Part shown: positions 25,325-34,643 of the stretch, piece after piece
Layout: every line of letters starts with the position of its first letter
Position numbering within the stretch: the stretch's first letter is position 1
Origin: Clostridiales bacterium
Lineage (GTDB): Bacteria > Bacillota > Clostridia > Lachnospirales > Lachnospiraceae
Assembly: GCA_012523775.1 (NCBI GenBank)
Contig: JAAYTK010000080.1
Location: 1-52,077 of the forward strand
Length of the DNA: 52,077 nt
Direction: 5' to 3'
The notes under the pieces: model-generated
The model's input: the letters and a program-made list of their open reading frames with translations, nothing else
Told to the model about the DNA's origin: nothing
Database searches by the model: none
Translations under genes and position numbers: made by a program

Positions 25325-27952
25325 ATGGGAGATAGCATGAGTAAGACTGAGAAAATAAAAAAGAGAAAAAGAAAATTATTAGGCAGAATCGGCATATATG
25401 CTCTCGGTGTGGTAGTTTTGGGAGTAATAATATGGGTACTTTATTACTATATCCGTTTCTTATCCTATGATAAATATAAGGAATACCTCTCCGACTATGA
25501 ATATGAGGAGGGCGGGGAGTACTCAGCCATATCTGAGAAGGACCCCCGGGTTCCGGGTATGGAGCTTGTGGCAGAAAACGATTACCTTAAGCTATACACT
25601 GACCCCAAGACAGCCATAATTGCGGTCTATGACAAAAGGAATCACAGCATAGTATACTCCAATCCGCTAAATGCTGATGACGACCCCATAGCCAATGAAG
25701 CCAATAAACGATACTTAAAATCTCAGTTTATAATTAATTATTTTAATAAGAGCAGGGCTGCGGGAATATATGATTCCTATAGCATGTCAGTGGAGAGAGG
25801 TCAGATTGAGTCAGAAAGTATCGAAAATGGAATTCGATATATCTATGATGTCGGTGACCATAGCACGACAACAACAGGAATTGTACCTATCTACTTCTCC
25901 GTAGAGAAGATGGAGGAAGTGCAATCTAAGCTTTCTGAGCAGGATGGAACCACTCTTCGCCGCTATTACATAGACAGTAAGGACTTTCCTGGGCTATTGG
26001 AGCTTAACGGGGTGGCTCAAAAGAACAAGAAGACAATCCAAAAAATACAAGGCTTTCTCGAAGGGGCCGGATTTACAGAGGATGATTATTACGAGCAGAT
26101 GAAGCTTGCCGGAGTAGAGAAGGAGGAAACGGTATCATTTATTATTCCTCTGGAATACAGACTGGATAAGGATAGCCTTATCGTTTCGATTCCTACCGGG
26201 AAAATTAAGGAATACGGCGGAGCAAAAATATATCGTATTCAGCTGCTTAGATATATGGGTGCTGTCGGGCAGGAGGATAAGGGATATATGGTAGTCCCAA
26301 ATGGCTCGGGCTCAATTATCAATTTTAATAACGGAAAGATTAACGCAGCCGACTATTCCCAATATATATATAATCTCGATCCCTTAGCCGACAGTCTGAC
26401 CCAGACGGAATATACAGAAAAAGCAAGACTTGGGCTGTTCGGAATATGTAAGGAGGATTCTTCGATTCTTGTAACCATAGAGGACGGAGCATCACTTGCC
26501 AATATAACAGCCGGAGTAAGCGGGAAATTCAGTGCATATAACTATGTTTATCCGTCGTTTATGCTGAGAGTTTATGATATTCTCTCGATATTCGGAAGCA
26601 CCGGCAGTTCTGCGGACCTTCCGATTGTGGTAAAGGATATTTATGATTGTAATCTCAGCGTAAAATATACATTTCTTACTGATGAATATTCAGGCTATAG
26701 CGGTATAGCCAATTACTATAGACAGCGGCTTATCGATGAGGGCGTGCTTAGACTAAAGAAAGAGAATAACGATATACCCTTCTATTATGACATTATAGGC
26801 GGGGTTAAGGAAACATCATTTTTCCTGGGTGCGCAGTATTTATCAGTTAATCCGATCACCGATTTTGAAGAGGCCGGTGATATCTCGGATGATCTGTATG
26901 TTAACGGAATTAAGAATCAGGTAATGAATTATCAGGGATGGTTTAACGGTGGATATTATCACGATGTGACAGATAAGGTTAAGGTAATTAGAAAGCTTGG
27001 CGGTAAATCCGGACTCGAGGAGCTGGACAAGAGAGTAAGGAATAACGGAGGAGAATTTTATGCGGACACGGCATTTCAGAAGGTATCATATATAAGCAAG
27101 CGTTACAGTGAGTATTATGAGACCTCTAGGTATTACGGTGCAGGTTATTATGCATATTTTGCCAATGTCAATCCGGTAAGTCTTGTTAAGATGTCGCCTC
27201 TTGGTTATAAAGAAACCGGGTATTTACTGGTATCGCCCAAATTTTTACCCAGATACGTGGACGGATTTGTCAAGGGTATAAATAAGCTTGACATAAGCGG
27301 TATCTCCTTACGGGATCTTGGAGATGTTCTGCATTCCGATCATAGGAGAACGAATATTATTAACAGAGAAGAGGCCTTGGATGTAGTAAAGGCACAGTTT
27401 GAGAAGCTAAATGATACAAGAAAGAAACTGCTTATAAGCGGAGGGAATGACTATAGTCTGAAGTACGCATCGGATTTAATAAATGTACCTATATCCGATA
27501 ACAGCTTCTTTATAGTAGATGAGAGCATCCCGCTGTATCAGATGATTATTCATGGATGTATCGATTATGCCGGAGGAATAATAAACTTCTATGATGATAT
27601 GGACCGCTCGGAGCTTATGTTGAAGCTTATTGAGTATGGAGCTTCGCCACACTACATGTTCACCATAGACAGTGCCAATGAGATGAAATATACAGGACTA
27701 CATAAATACTATTCAACCAAGTATGATATCTGGAAGAATGAAGCCGTTGATGTGTATAAGACGGTCAATGAGGTCCTTAGGAGAGTGTCGGGAGAGGCTA
27801 TGATAGGCTATGAGATTATTCGGGACGGAGTTAAAAAGGTAACTTATAGTAATGGTACTGTAATCTATATTAACTACATGACTGAAGATTTAAATGTGGA
27901 TGGATTGACTATACCTGCGAAGAGCTATGAAATCAGGGAGGTAGGATCATGA
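25325..27952 (+). CDS. DUF5696-type membrane-anchored protein
   Basis: An 875-residue protein with a short basic N-terminus, one transmembrane helix (about residues 20-45, YALGVVVLGVIIWVLYYYI) and a very large extracytoplasmic part. It resembles the DUF5696 proteins found beside sugar ABC transporters in Lachnospiraceae and Paenibacillus (recognised from context and length, not searched). No known catalytic motif is seen, though its length and Tyr/Asp-rich later half would suit a glycosidase-like barrel. Either ATG 25325 or ATG 25337 could be the start. It ends in an ATGA overlap with the next permease. Confidence 0.65.
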   Translation: MGDSMSKTEKIKKRKRKLLGRIGIYALGVVVLGVIIWVLYYYIRFLSYDKYKEYLSDYEYEEGGEYSAISEKDPRVPGMELVAENDYLKLYTDPKTAIIAVYDKRNHSIVYSNPLNADDDPIANEANKRYLKSQFIINYFNKSRAAGIYDSYSMSVERGQIESESIENGIRYIYDVGDHSTTTTGIVPIYFSVEKMEEVQSKLSEQDGTTLRRYYIDSKDFPGLLELNGVAQKNKKTIQKIQGFLEGAGFTEDDYYEQMKLAGVEKEETVSFIIPLEYRLDKDSLIVSIPTGKIKEYGGAKIYRIQLLRYMGAVGQEDKGYMVVPNGSGSIINFNNGKINAADYSQYIYNLDPLADSLTQTEYTEKARLGLFGICKEDSSILVTIEDGASLANITAGVSGKFSAYNYVYPSFMLRVYDILSIFGSTGSSADLPIVVKDIYDCNLSVKYTFLTDEYSGYSGIANYYRQRLIDEGVLRLKKENNDIPFYYDIIGGVKETSFFLGAQYLSVNPITDFEEAGDISDDLYVNGIKNQVMNYQGWFNGGYYHDVTDKVKVIRKLGGKSGLEELDKRVRNNGGEFYADTAFQKVSYISKRYSEYYETSRYYGAGYYAYFANVNPVSLVKMSPLGYKETGYLLVSPKFLPRYVDGFVKGINKLDISGISLRDLGDVLHSDHRRTNIINREEALDVVKAQFEKLNDTRKKLLISGGNDYSLKYASDLINVPISDNSFFIVDESIPLYQMIIHGCIDYAGGIINFYDDMDRSELMLKLIEYGASPHYMFTIDSANEMKYTGLHKYYSTKYDIWKNEAVDVYKTVNEVLRRVSGEAMIGYEIIRDGVKKVTYSNGTVIYINYMTEDLNVDGLTIPAKSYEIREVGS

Positions 27953-28863
27953 GAAAAAGGAAGCTTTCCCTTTCCCAAAAAAGAACTGTTAACGGATATC
28001 TGTTTATCCTGCCATGGTTAATTGGGTTTATTATCTTTTATATCAGAAGCATCATACTTTCAGCCGAATTTACGTTATCTGAGCTTACAGTAGGGGCGGT
28101 GGGAGGCTATGAGCTTAAGTTTGTGGGATTGGAGAATTTCATATATGCTTTCCGTGAGCATGGAACCTTTAAGCAGGTGTTAACCACATCGGTATTCGAT
28201 ATGATAATTGATTTGCCTCTGATTATATTTTTCAGTCTGTTTATGGCCATATTACTGAACAGGCAGTTTAAGGGCAGAACCCTGGTACGCATGATTTTCT
28301 TTTTGCCGGTTATTCTCAACAGCAGCGCCATTTCGGATGCCTTAGAGTTAAGCCAGCAAATGATGGCAGGGGGAATATCCGCAGGAAGCAGTCAGATGGC
28401 CGCAGAAGCAACAAGTGCAGGTGTGGATGTCGGCTATTATATCGGTCTGTTTACCGACCTTGCCATGCCTGAAACCGTTTTGGATTATTTAGTAGCAGCC
28501 GTGTCCCGTATCAATAGCATTATAACAGCTTCCGGTGTACAGATTGTTATATTCCTGGCCGCATTGCAATCCATACCCGGTTCGATGTATGAGGTTGCCA
28601 AGATAGAAGGTGCTACTGCTTATGAGACCTTCTGGAAAGTGACATTCCCAATGGTTATGCCTCACATTATAACTAATGTGGTATATACGGTTATTGACGG
28701 ATTTGCTGACAGTCAGGTGGTAACCTTAGCATATGATACCGCGTTCACGGATTTCAATTATGGATTAAGTTCCGTATTCAGCTTAGTCAGTACGGCAGTA
28801 ACCTGTCTGATATTAGTCTTAATAGTCGGTTATATACAAAAAAGAACATTTTATTACAATTAG
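27949..28863 (+). CDS. Sugar ABC transporter permease, MalF type (system 2)
   Basis: A 304-residue permease with the EAA-type loop EVAKIEGATAYETFWKVTFPMVMP intact. It overlaps the DUF5696 gene by 4 bases (ATGA). It is a distinct paralogue of the permease at 21340, not a close copy, and pairs with the next gene. An ATG/TGA coupling suggests equimolar expression. The large loop around residues 130-165 (GGISAGSSQMAAEATSAGVDVGYY) is unusual for the family. Confidence 0.92.
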   Translation: MRKRKLSLSQKRTVNGYLFILPWLIGFIIFYIRSIILSAEFTLSELTVGAVGGYELKFVGLENFIYAFREHGTFKQVLTTSVFDMIIDLPLIIFFSLFMAILLNRQFKGRTLVRMIFFLPVILNSSAISDALELSQQMMAGGISAGSSQMAAEATSAGVDVGYYIGLFTDLAMPETVLDYLVAAVSRINSIITASGVQIVIFLAALQSIPGSMYEVAKIEGATAYETFWKVTFPMVMPHIITNVVYTVIDGFADSQVVTLAYDTAFTDFNYGLSSVFSLVSTAVTCLILVLIVGYIQKRTFYYN

Positions 28864-28901
28864 GAAAGATATTCATATAAGCAATAAGAAAGGAAATTAA
28901 G

Positions 28902-29900
28902 ATGGATACAGGCAAAAACATGAATATAAAGAATAGAATAAAGGCGATTACTACCAATCCTAAGTTTGTTAACAATAAAAAGGGAATGACATCCGGCTTA
29001 AAGCAGTTATTGATTAAGATATTTAGCTTTATAGTCATAATCGGTATTTGTTATGTCATCCTTGCTCCTGTTATAGGTATGATTGTGAATTCGTTTTTGT
29101 CTGATTCGGATAAATATAATCCCATGGTTTATTTGATACCTCAGAATCCTACACTGGAGAAATACAAGCTCGCTTGGGAGAGGATGGATTATCTTCCGAC
29201 TATGGCCAGGGACCTTGTATATTCATGTTCCTTGATGCTCATTCAGGTATTTGTCTGCTCAATGGTCGGTTATGGGTTTGCAAGGTTTAATTTCCCGTTT
29301 AAAAAGCTTTTATTTGCCTGTGTGGTTGTAATGATTGTTATACCCGACCATACCATAATGCTGCCTATTTACATGACATTTAAGAACTTTGATCCACTGG
29401 GTCTTGCAACATTGTTCACTGGAAAGCCGTTGATACTTATGTCCACACCAATACCTATGTATATTATGACTATTTTTGGATGTGGCGTCCGGTCCGGTCT
29501 GTACATATATATTTTTAATCAGTTTTTTAGGGGGCTACCGAAGGAAATTGAGGAGGCCGCCTTGGTGGACGGAGCCGGTACCTGGTACACATACTTTAGA
29601 ATTATGCTGGTAAATGCAGTTCCGGCCGTTATAACGGTATCAGTATTTTCTATGGTATGGCAGTACAATGATACGTTTTATGCAAGGTTATTTCTGATTA
29701 GCGAAGATATAGTAATCAGCAAAAAGATAACGACTCTGCAGGCAACTATAGCTAATGTGGATAAAATTCTGGATACATCCATACAGGAGTTATATCTTGA
29801 TGCAGGAATAATATTGGTTATGCTACCGATTGTTATTATCTATATCGCTCTTCAGAAGTACTTTATAGAGGGAGTGGAGCGTAGCGGTATTGTGGGATAA
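28902..29900 (+). CDS. Sugar ABC transporter permease, MalG type (system 2)
   Basis: A 332-residue permease with EAA-type loop EEAALVDGAGTWYTYFRIMLVNAVPA. It begins 38 bases after its partner with an AAAGGAAA RBS. The N-terminal cytoplasmic stretch is longer than usual. The likely binding protein is the lipoprotein at 31923. The spacer after it (29901-29958) contains no separate terminator, so expression should continue downstream. Confidence 0.92.
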   Translation: MDTGKNMNIKNRIKAITTNPKFVNNKKGMTSGLKQLLIKIFSFIVIIGICYVILAPVIGMIVNSFLSDSDKYNPMVYLIPQNPTLEKYKLAWERMDYLPTMARDLVYSCSLMLIQVFVCSMVGYGFARFNFPFKKLLFACVVVMIVIPDHTIMLPIYMTFKNFDPLGLATLFTGKPLILMSTPIPMYIMTIFGCGVRSGLYIYIFNQFFRGLPKEIEEAALVDGAGTWYTYFRIMLVNAVPAVITVSVFSMVWQYNDTFYARLFLISEDIVISKKITTLQATIANVDKILDTSIQELYLDAGIILVMLPIVIIYIALQKYFIEGVERSGIVG

Positions 29901-29958
29901 AGCGCTTCAGCCCAAACCTTTAATAAGTCTTTAATAAATAAAGAAGGAGGAGTCAAAA

Positions 29959-31893
29959 TTGAAGGCAAAAAAACTATTTGCGCTATTACTCTGCGCAATA
30001 ATGGTTCTGTCCATTGTCGGATGTAAGAAGGCCGATGATGTTAAAGAGACAGACAGTCCTACGGGGGTAACTGATGAAGACGACACAAAAACTGATGATA
30101 AGAAAGATGACAAGAAGGATACTGCACCGGTAGTAGAGGTTAAGGAAGCAAGCATTGACTTTGAAGACGGCTTATATGACTTTGTAGCATTATATACAGC
30201 TCCGGTCAATGCGGATGCGGCTGAGTTGTCCATAACAGATTTTAATGGAAGCAAAGCACTTAAGGTCACTAATATGACGGGTAAGGTTCCTTATGTGGCA
30301 ATCGACATATCGAGTCTGGTAGGAGACAAAATAACAGAAGTCAGGAGCATTACCATGGATATCGGTACGGAGCATCCTGACGGTAAATTCTATGCAACTT
30401 CGGGAAATATCATCGCTTATAGCGGAGAGAAAAGAACCGAATCAAAGGATCCTTGGTCCGTATACTTGGATACCAGGAATCCTAATACCGCCAGGGCTAT
30501 TCTAGACGAGAAAGACGGGGAGTTATTTGTAGCGGAATATCAGAATATGATTATCGTAACACTGGATACAGATAACGGAGCCAGCGAGGGTGCCGGCAGT
30601 GCCAATTTCTATATTGACAATATCCGCATTTTGGATGCCTCGGATAATGTGATTAAGGCTGACAGTTCTGTGGCATTCGCAGAACCTCCGGGATTCTCCG
30701 AAGTCGACAGAACCAATTTAATACCTGTAAAGAACGAAGTGGAAATATGGTCAGGAGACAGCGGAGCGGCTTGGGCACAGGGAACCGGTATGACTACATT
30801 AGCTCAGGGCGGAACCTTTGACCCGGCTCTTATAACTGAGGATTCGGTATTTACCATATATTATCAGTCAGAGGGGGACATGTGGCTTGTACTGCAATCC
30901 TGGGAGGATGGAGCACCATTCGGATGGCAGAGAGTGGCTGACCAGGGGGCATCGATTAAGAACCCGAGTGGAACGATAGCACAGGTTACATATAATCAAC
31001 TGGTTGAATACTGTAATACTGAAGATTTTGTGACATATTTGAGCATGATACAGTGCGAAAGCGATATGGACTGGAGTGTATCCAGTGTAACCATTGGTCA
31101 GAGGTCAGGTATTGTAGAGCTTAAGAATGAGGTTGAGATATGGACCAATGACAGCGGAGATGCCTGGGCACAGGGAACCGGTATGACTACGATAGCTCAG
31201 GGGGGAACCTTTGATCCTGCACTGATCCAACCCGGCTGTGTTATAAATATTGACTACAAATCCGAAGGAAATATGTGGTTGGTGTTACAATCCTGGGAAG
31301 ACGGAGCGCCTTTTGGATGGCAGAGAGTTGCCGACCAGGGTAATTCACTTATTGATGGGTCCACCTGTCAAATCACCTATGACCAATTGGTTGAATACTG
31401 CAATACCGATGATTTTGTAACATATTTAAGCATGATACAGTGTGAAAGCGATATGCCTTGGGAGGTTTATAGAGTAAGCATAGGCTATCCTGCAGGAATT
31501 GTACCTGTGGTAAAAGAGGTTGAAATTCCTGAATTTGCAGGCGATTCCGGAGATGCCTGGGCACAGGGTACCGGCGTTCAGTCCTTATCCGAGGGTGGTA
31601 CCTTCGATCCCGCTCTGATACAGCCTGGCTGCATTTTCACCATTGACTATGCTTCTGACGGTATGATGTGGGTTGTTATGCAGTCATGGAAGGACGGATC
31701 TCCGTACGGATGGCAGAGAGTAGCTGATCAAGGCGTTGCTGCAGATAACGGTAAGCGGGCACAGATAACCTATGATCAATTGGTTGAATACTGTAAGACC
31801 GATGATTTTGTATCAACATTAAGTCAGCTTCAATGTGAAAGCGATATGCCTTGGGAGGTTTATAAATTTACCATCGGCTATCCTGTAGACTAA
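29959..31893 (+). CDS. Lipoprotein with three tandem 130-residue repeats, candidate carbohydrate-binding protein
   Basis: A 644-residue lipoprotein (lipobox IVGCKK near residue 22) starting at TTG 29959 with an AAGGAGG RBS. A charged Asp/Lys-rich linker (about 25-55) leads to a beta-rich module (about 57-235) that resembles the module of the Big2 protein at 94-1630. Three repeats follow from residue 257, each containing GDSGxAWAQGTG, GGTFDPALI, MWLVLQSWEDGAPFGWQRVADQG, QLVEYC and QCESDMxW. The conserved exposed Trp and Tyr residues suggest carbohydrate binding, but no family was recognised. It lies between the second permease pair and its binding protein, so it probably presents mannan at the cell surface. 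Confidence 0.7.
   Translation: MKAKKLFALLLCAIMVLSIVGCKKADDVKETDSPTGVTDEDDTKTDDKKDDKKDTAPVVEVKEASIDFEDGLYDFVALYTAPVNADAAELSITDFNGSKALKVTNMTGKVPYVAIDISSLVGDKITEVRSITMDIGTEHPDGKFYATSGNIIAYSGEKRTESKDPWSVYLDTRNPNTARAILDEKDGELFVAEYQNMIIVTLDTDNGASEGAGSANFYIDNIRILDASDNVIKADSSVAFAEPPGFSEVDRTNLIPVKNEVEIWSGDSGAAWAQGTGMTTLAQGGTFDPALITEDSVFTIYYQSEGDMWLVLQSWEDGAPFGWQRVADQGASIKNPSGTIAQVTYNQLVEYCNTEDFVTYLSMIQCESDMDWSVSSVTIGQRSGIVELKNEVEIWTNDSGDAWAQGTGMTTIAQGGTFDPALIQPGCVINIDYKSEGNMWLVLQSWEDGAPFGWQRVADQGNSLIDGSTCQITYDQLVEYCNTDDFVTYLSMIQCESDMPWEVYRVSIGYPAGIVPVVKEVEIPEFAGDSGDAWAQGTGVQSLSEGGTFDPALIQPGCIFTIDYASDGMMWVVMQSWKDGSPYGWQRVADQGVAADNGKRAQITYDQLVEYCKTDDFVSTLSQLQCESDMPWEVYKFTIGYPVD
30727..31890 (+). repeat. 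Three in-frame coding repeats of 131, 130 and 127 codons
   Basis: Repeat units cover 30727-31119, 31120-31509 and 31510-31890 inside the lipoprotein gene. Copies 1 and 2 are the closest pair; copy 3 is more diverged (PEFAGDSGDAW, SYGWQRV-type changes). The DNA also keeps long matches, so duplication was fairly recent. Confidence 0.9.
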
Positions 31894-31922
31894 CCAGCCA
31901 AATAATAAGGAGGTAAATGGAT

Positions 31923-33395
31923 ATGAAGGTTTATAAAAAGATAATTGCGCTTCTGCTTGTATGCTCTCTTATCTTTGCGGCTACAGCATGTAAGAAATCT
32001 GATTCCGAAAAAGATACAGATACAGTCGGAAGCGAAGTTGTAGATAATATGGATGACAAAGATGATAAAGAGGAGAAAAAGGATCCGGCTCCCAAGAGCG
32101 GTGAAAAACGAATCATCAATATTGGTACATGGTGGGTACAGTATTATGACAGCTCCCACTCTGCTTTAGAGGACGATCCTACCTATTCAGGAACCCTTGC
32201 GGCACAGCTTAAGTTTGATAACGTAAAGAAAATAGAAGATAAATATAATGTTGAATTCTACTGGAAGAATCTGACCTATGAGGGAACCAAGGAATCTCTT
32301 AACGTATCCACTCTGGCAGGAACACCGGACTGTGACATCTATCTTGTAGAGCTAAGCTTCGGCATTCCGGCAGCACTAAATGGTCTTGCTACGGATCTGA
32401 AGACTGTACTGCCTGCAGATTCGGATTTATTTACAGATCAAAACGTAGCTACATACCTTGATTTAGGAGATGGCAAGGCACATCTTCTTAAGAGAGTAGA
32501 AGCTGCCAGCACAATCGAAGCAACATATCCCTTGGCATTTAATCTTCAAATGCTTCAGGATTACAATCTTGAAGATCCCCGTGCCCTCTATGAGAGAGGA
32601 GAATGGACTTGGGATAAGTTTATCGAGTATTGTAAGGTGCTGACAGATGATACTGACGGAGATGGTTCAATAGACCAATATGGTTATTGCGGCTTCCATC
32701 AGGAGACCTTCGAACAGCTCCTAATGAGTAATGGTGCCAGCGTAGCAGCTACGACTACCGAAGAACTTTCAAGTGCTCCTACGGGAGAGGTTCTTCAGAT
32801 GATTTATGACATGTATAATGTTCATAAAATATGCTATCCATATGATACCACTGATTCTGCATCAGATACAATGAGATTCAAATACAGAGACGGAGATATT
32901 GGTTTCTGGCCCGGAGCAGCCTGGATTGCCGCACAGAATGCAGACTATGACTATACCGGTGAGCAGGGTGTTACACTCGAATTTGATACGGTATTTGTTC
33001 AATGGCCTGTAGGACCGTCAGGAAGTCAGGATACCAATGGCGGTAAGGTATCAGCCGGTGAATACTATATAATTCCTTCCGGCGTTGAAGAACCTGAGTT
33101 GGTTTACAATGTGCTGTATGATATGTGGAATTGGTATGATGGAGATGCTTCCATACGTGATGATGAGGAGACTCTGTATTGGTGGTATGCCGTAACGGGT
33201 AAAGATGAGACTCTTCAGAATGAGAACTTTGATATTATGTTCGATGTAGGAAGCAGAGAAATATTTGAATTATGGAACAACCTAGGATTTTTCTACGATT
33301 TTAACAGTCTGATCGAAGGCTCGGTTACACCGGCGCAGTTCCAGGAGACCTATAAGCAGCAGGTACAGGATGCCTTGGATGCATACTTTAAATAA
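31923..33395 (+). CDS. Sugar ABC transporter binding lipoprotein (system 2)
   Basis: A 490-residue family-1 extracellular solute-binding protein with a lipoprotein signal (SLIFAATACKK). The start is ATG 31923, 9 bases after AAGGAGG; ATG 31917 is only 3 bases away from it and is therefore rejected. A charged linker precedes the mature domain (GTWWVQYYDSS to the end), with several Trp-rich loops (YGYCGFHQ, FWPGAAWIA, WYDGDASIRDD) likely to stack on sugars. It should serve the permease pair at 27949 and 28902. Specificity for mannan or mannobiose is inferred from the neighbours only. Confidence 0.9.
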   Translation: MKVYKKIIALLLVCSLIFAATACKKSDSEKDTDTVGSEVVDNMDDKDDKEEKKDPAPKSGEKRIINIGTWWVQYYDSSHSALEDDPTYSGTLAAQLKFDNVKKIEDKYNVEFYWKNLTYEGTKESLNVSTLAGTPDCDIYLVELSFGIPAALNGLATDLKTVLPADSDLFTDQNVATYLDLGDGKAHLLKRVEAASTIEATYPLAFNLQMLQDYNLEDPRALYERGEWTWDKFIEYCKVLTDDTDGDGSIDQYGYCGFHQETFEQLLMSNGASVAATTTEELSSAPTGEVLQMIYDMYNVHKICYPYDTTDSASDTMRFKYRDGDIGFWPGAAWIAAQNADYDYTGEQGVTLEFDTVFVQWPVGPSGSQDTNGGKVSAGEYYIIPSGVEEPELVYNVLYDMWNWYDGDASIRDDEETLYWWYAVTGKDETLQNENFDIMFDVGSREIFELWNNLGFFYDFNSLIEGSVTPAQFQETYKQQVQDALDAYFK

Positions 33396-33454
33396 CTTAA
33401 TAAATATATGATTTAGTATATATTAGACATAAATTTACGCTCAAGGAGGAAAAA

Positions 33455-34477
33455 ATGAGTAATCTAAAAATGATAGCCCCCCCTGTACCAAATATGCCTT
33501 GGCAGGAGAGACCGGAGGGAATCGTGAATGCTCCTGTCTGGAGATATTCAGAAAACCCCATAATTGGCAGAAATCCTATTAAGGGTGTCGCAAGAATATT
33601 TAACAGTGCGGTTATGCCCTATAAGGATGCCTTTATCGGAGTATTTAGAGGTGAACAGACGGATGGTATACCTCATATATACTTAGGCAGAAGTGAAGAT
33701 GGAATTCATTGGCAGTTTGACGAGGAGAAGATACCCTTTATAGATGAGGACGGGAATCCTGCCATGCCGATATATGCTTATGACCCCAGACTTGTCAAGG
33801 TAGAGGATACCTACTACATAATTTGGTGTCAGGATTTTTATGGAGCTTCAATAGGCCTGGCAAAGACTACCGATTTTAAGACATTTATTAGATTGGAAAG
33901 TCCGTTTATTCCATTTAACAGGAATGCGGTTCTCTTTCCCAGAAAAATAAACGGAAAGTATATGATGCTAAGCAGGCCTTCGGACAGTGGCCACACTCCC
34001 TTTGGCGATATCTTCGTCAGTGAAAGCCCTGATATGATTTATTGGGGAAGACATAGGCATGTAATGAGCCGTGGAAGCAACTGGTGGGAATCGCTTAAAA
34101 TCGGTGGCGGTGCGGCCCCTATTGAAACCAGCGAAGGGTGGCTTATGTTCTACCATGGTGTATGTCTGACCTGTAATGGCTATGTATACTCTATCGGGGG
34201 TGCTATACTGGACATCGATAATCCGTCGATTGTTAAGTATCGCTGTAAGAATATAATTCTGACTCCCGAGGAATGGTATGAGGAACGTGGCTTTGTACCA
34301 AATGTCTGTTTCCCATGTGCAACAATCCATGATCCGGAAACTGGAAGAATTGCGATTTACTATGGAGCTGCGGACAGCTATGTAGGCTTAGCCTTTACTC
34401 GGTTTGAAGACATTATGAAATATATAATGGAAAACAGTAAAGTAAGCGATTCGGATACTGAGCTGGGAAAAAGATAA
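33455..34477 (+). CDS. GH130 beta-mannoside phosphorylase
   Basis: A 340-residue cytoplasmic enzyme of glycoside hydrolase family 130. Family signatures are present: NPIIGRNPIKGVARIFNSAV near the N-terminus, FRGEQTDGIPHIYLGRS, the catalytic Asp in YDPRLVKVEDTYYIIW, and FPRKINGKYMMLSRPSDSGHTPFGDIF. It phosphorolyses a beta-1,4-mannosyl bond and releases mannose-1-phosphate; length and motifs fit the mannosylglucose or mannooligosaccharide phosphorylase subgroups, and I cannot separate these. It has no signal peptide and ends the operon, consistent with intracellular breakdown of imported oligosaccharides made by the GH26 enzyme. Confidence 0.9.
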   Translation: MSNLKMIAPPVPNMPWQERPEGIVNAPVWRYSENPIIGRNPIKGVARIFNSAVMPYKDAFIGVFRGEQTDGIPHIYLGRSEDGIHWQFDEEKIPFIDEDGNPAMPIYAYDPRLVKVEDTYYIIWCQDFYGASIGLAKTTDFKTFIRLESPFIPFNRNAVLFPRKINGKYMMLSRPSDSGHTPFGDIFVSESPDMIYWGRHRHVMSRGSNWWESLKIGGGAAPIETSEGWLMFYHGVCLTCNGYVYSIGGAILDIDNPSIVKYRCKNIILTPEEWYEERGFVPNVCFPCATIHDPETGRIAIYYGAADSYVGLAFTRFEDIMKYIMENSKVSDSDTELGKR

Positions 34478-34489
34478 TAATAACTAAAT

Positions 34490-34559
34490 AATTATTAATT
34501 GGCTGTTGTAAAATCACAAGGGTTTACCTGATTCGATTTTGCAGCAGCCATTAATAATT
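34490..34559 (+). terminator. Long hairpin closing the mannan locus
   Basis: GGCTGTTGTAAAATC (34501-34515) pairs with GATTTTGCAGCAGCC (34535-34549) with two G-T wobbles. The flanks AATTATTAAT (34490-34499) and ATTAATAATT (34550-34559) extend it to about 25 bp with one bulged T. No long T-run follows. It probably ends the operon or stabilises its 3' end. Confidence 0.75.
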
Positions 34560-34604
34560 CCTGTGATAACCAAATATTCAATGTACTACCACCGATTTCC
34601 CCTG

Positions 34605-34612
34605 CATACAAT
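34605..34612 (+). promoter_or_regulatory. Sigma-E-type -10 element before spoIIID (tentative)
   Basis: CATACAAT matches the sporulation sigma-E -10 consensus and lies 32 bases before the spoIIID ATG. spoIIID is sigma-E-dependent in Bacillus. No matching -35 is found at normal spacing, so this is weak. Confidence 0.35.
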
Positions 34613-34643
34613 GTAACAACAACGATATTAGAGGGGGAACCCT

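Noticed and set aside
29577-29590. GGTACCTGGTAC in the second MalG-type permease gene
   Set aside because: It encodes the normal residues GTWY of the EAA-type loop. It is chance, not an inserted palindrome.
21340-29900. ABC transporter ATPase for the mannan importers
   Set aside because: No Walker A/B or LSGGQ motif occurs among the locus proteins. The ATPase must be encoded elsewhere.
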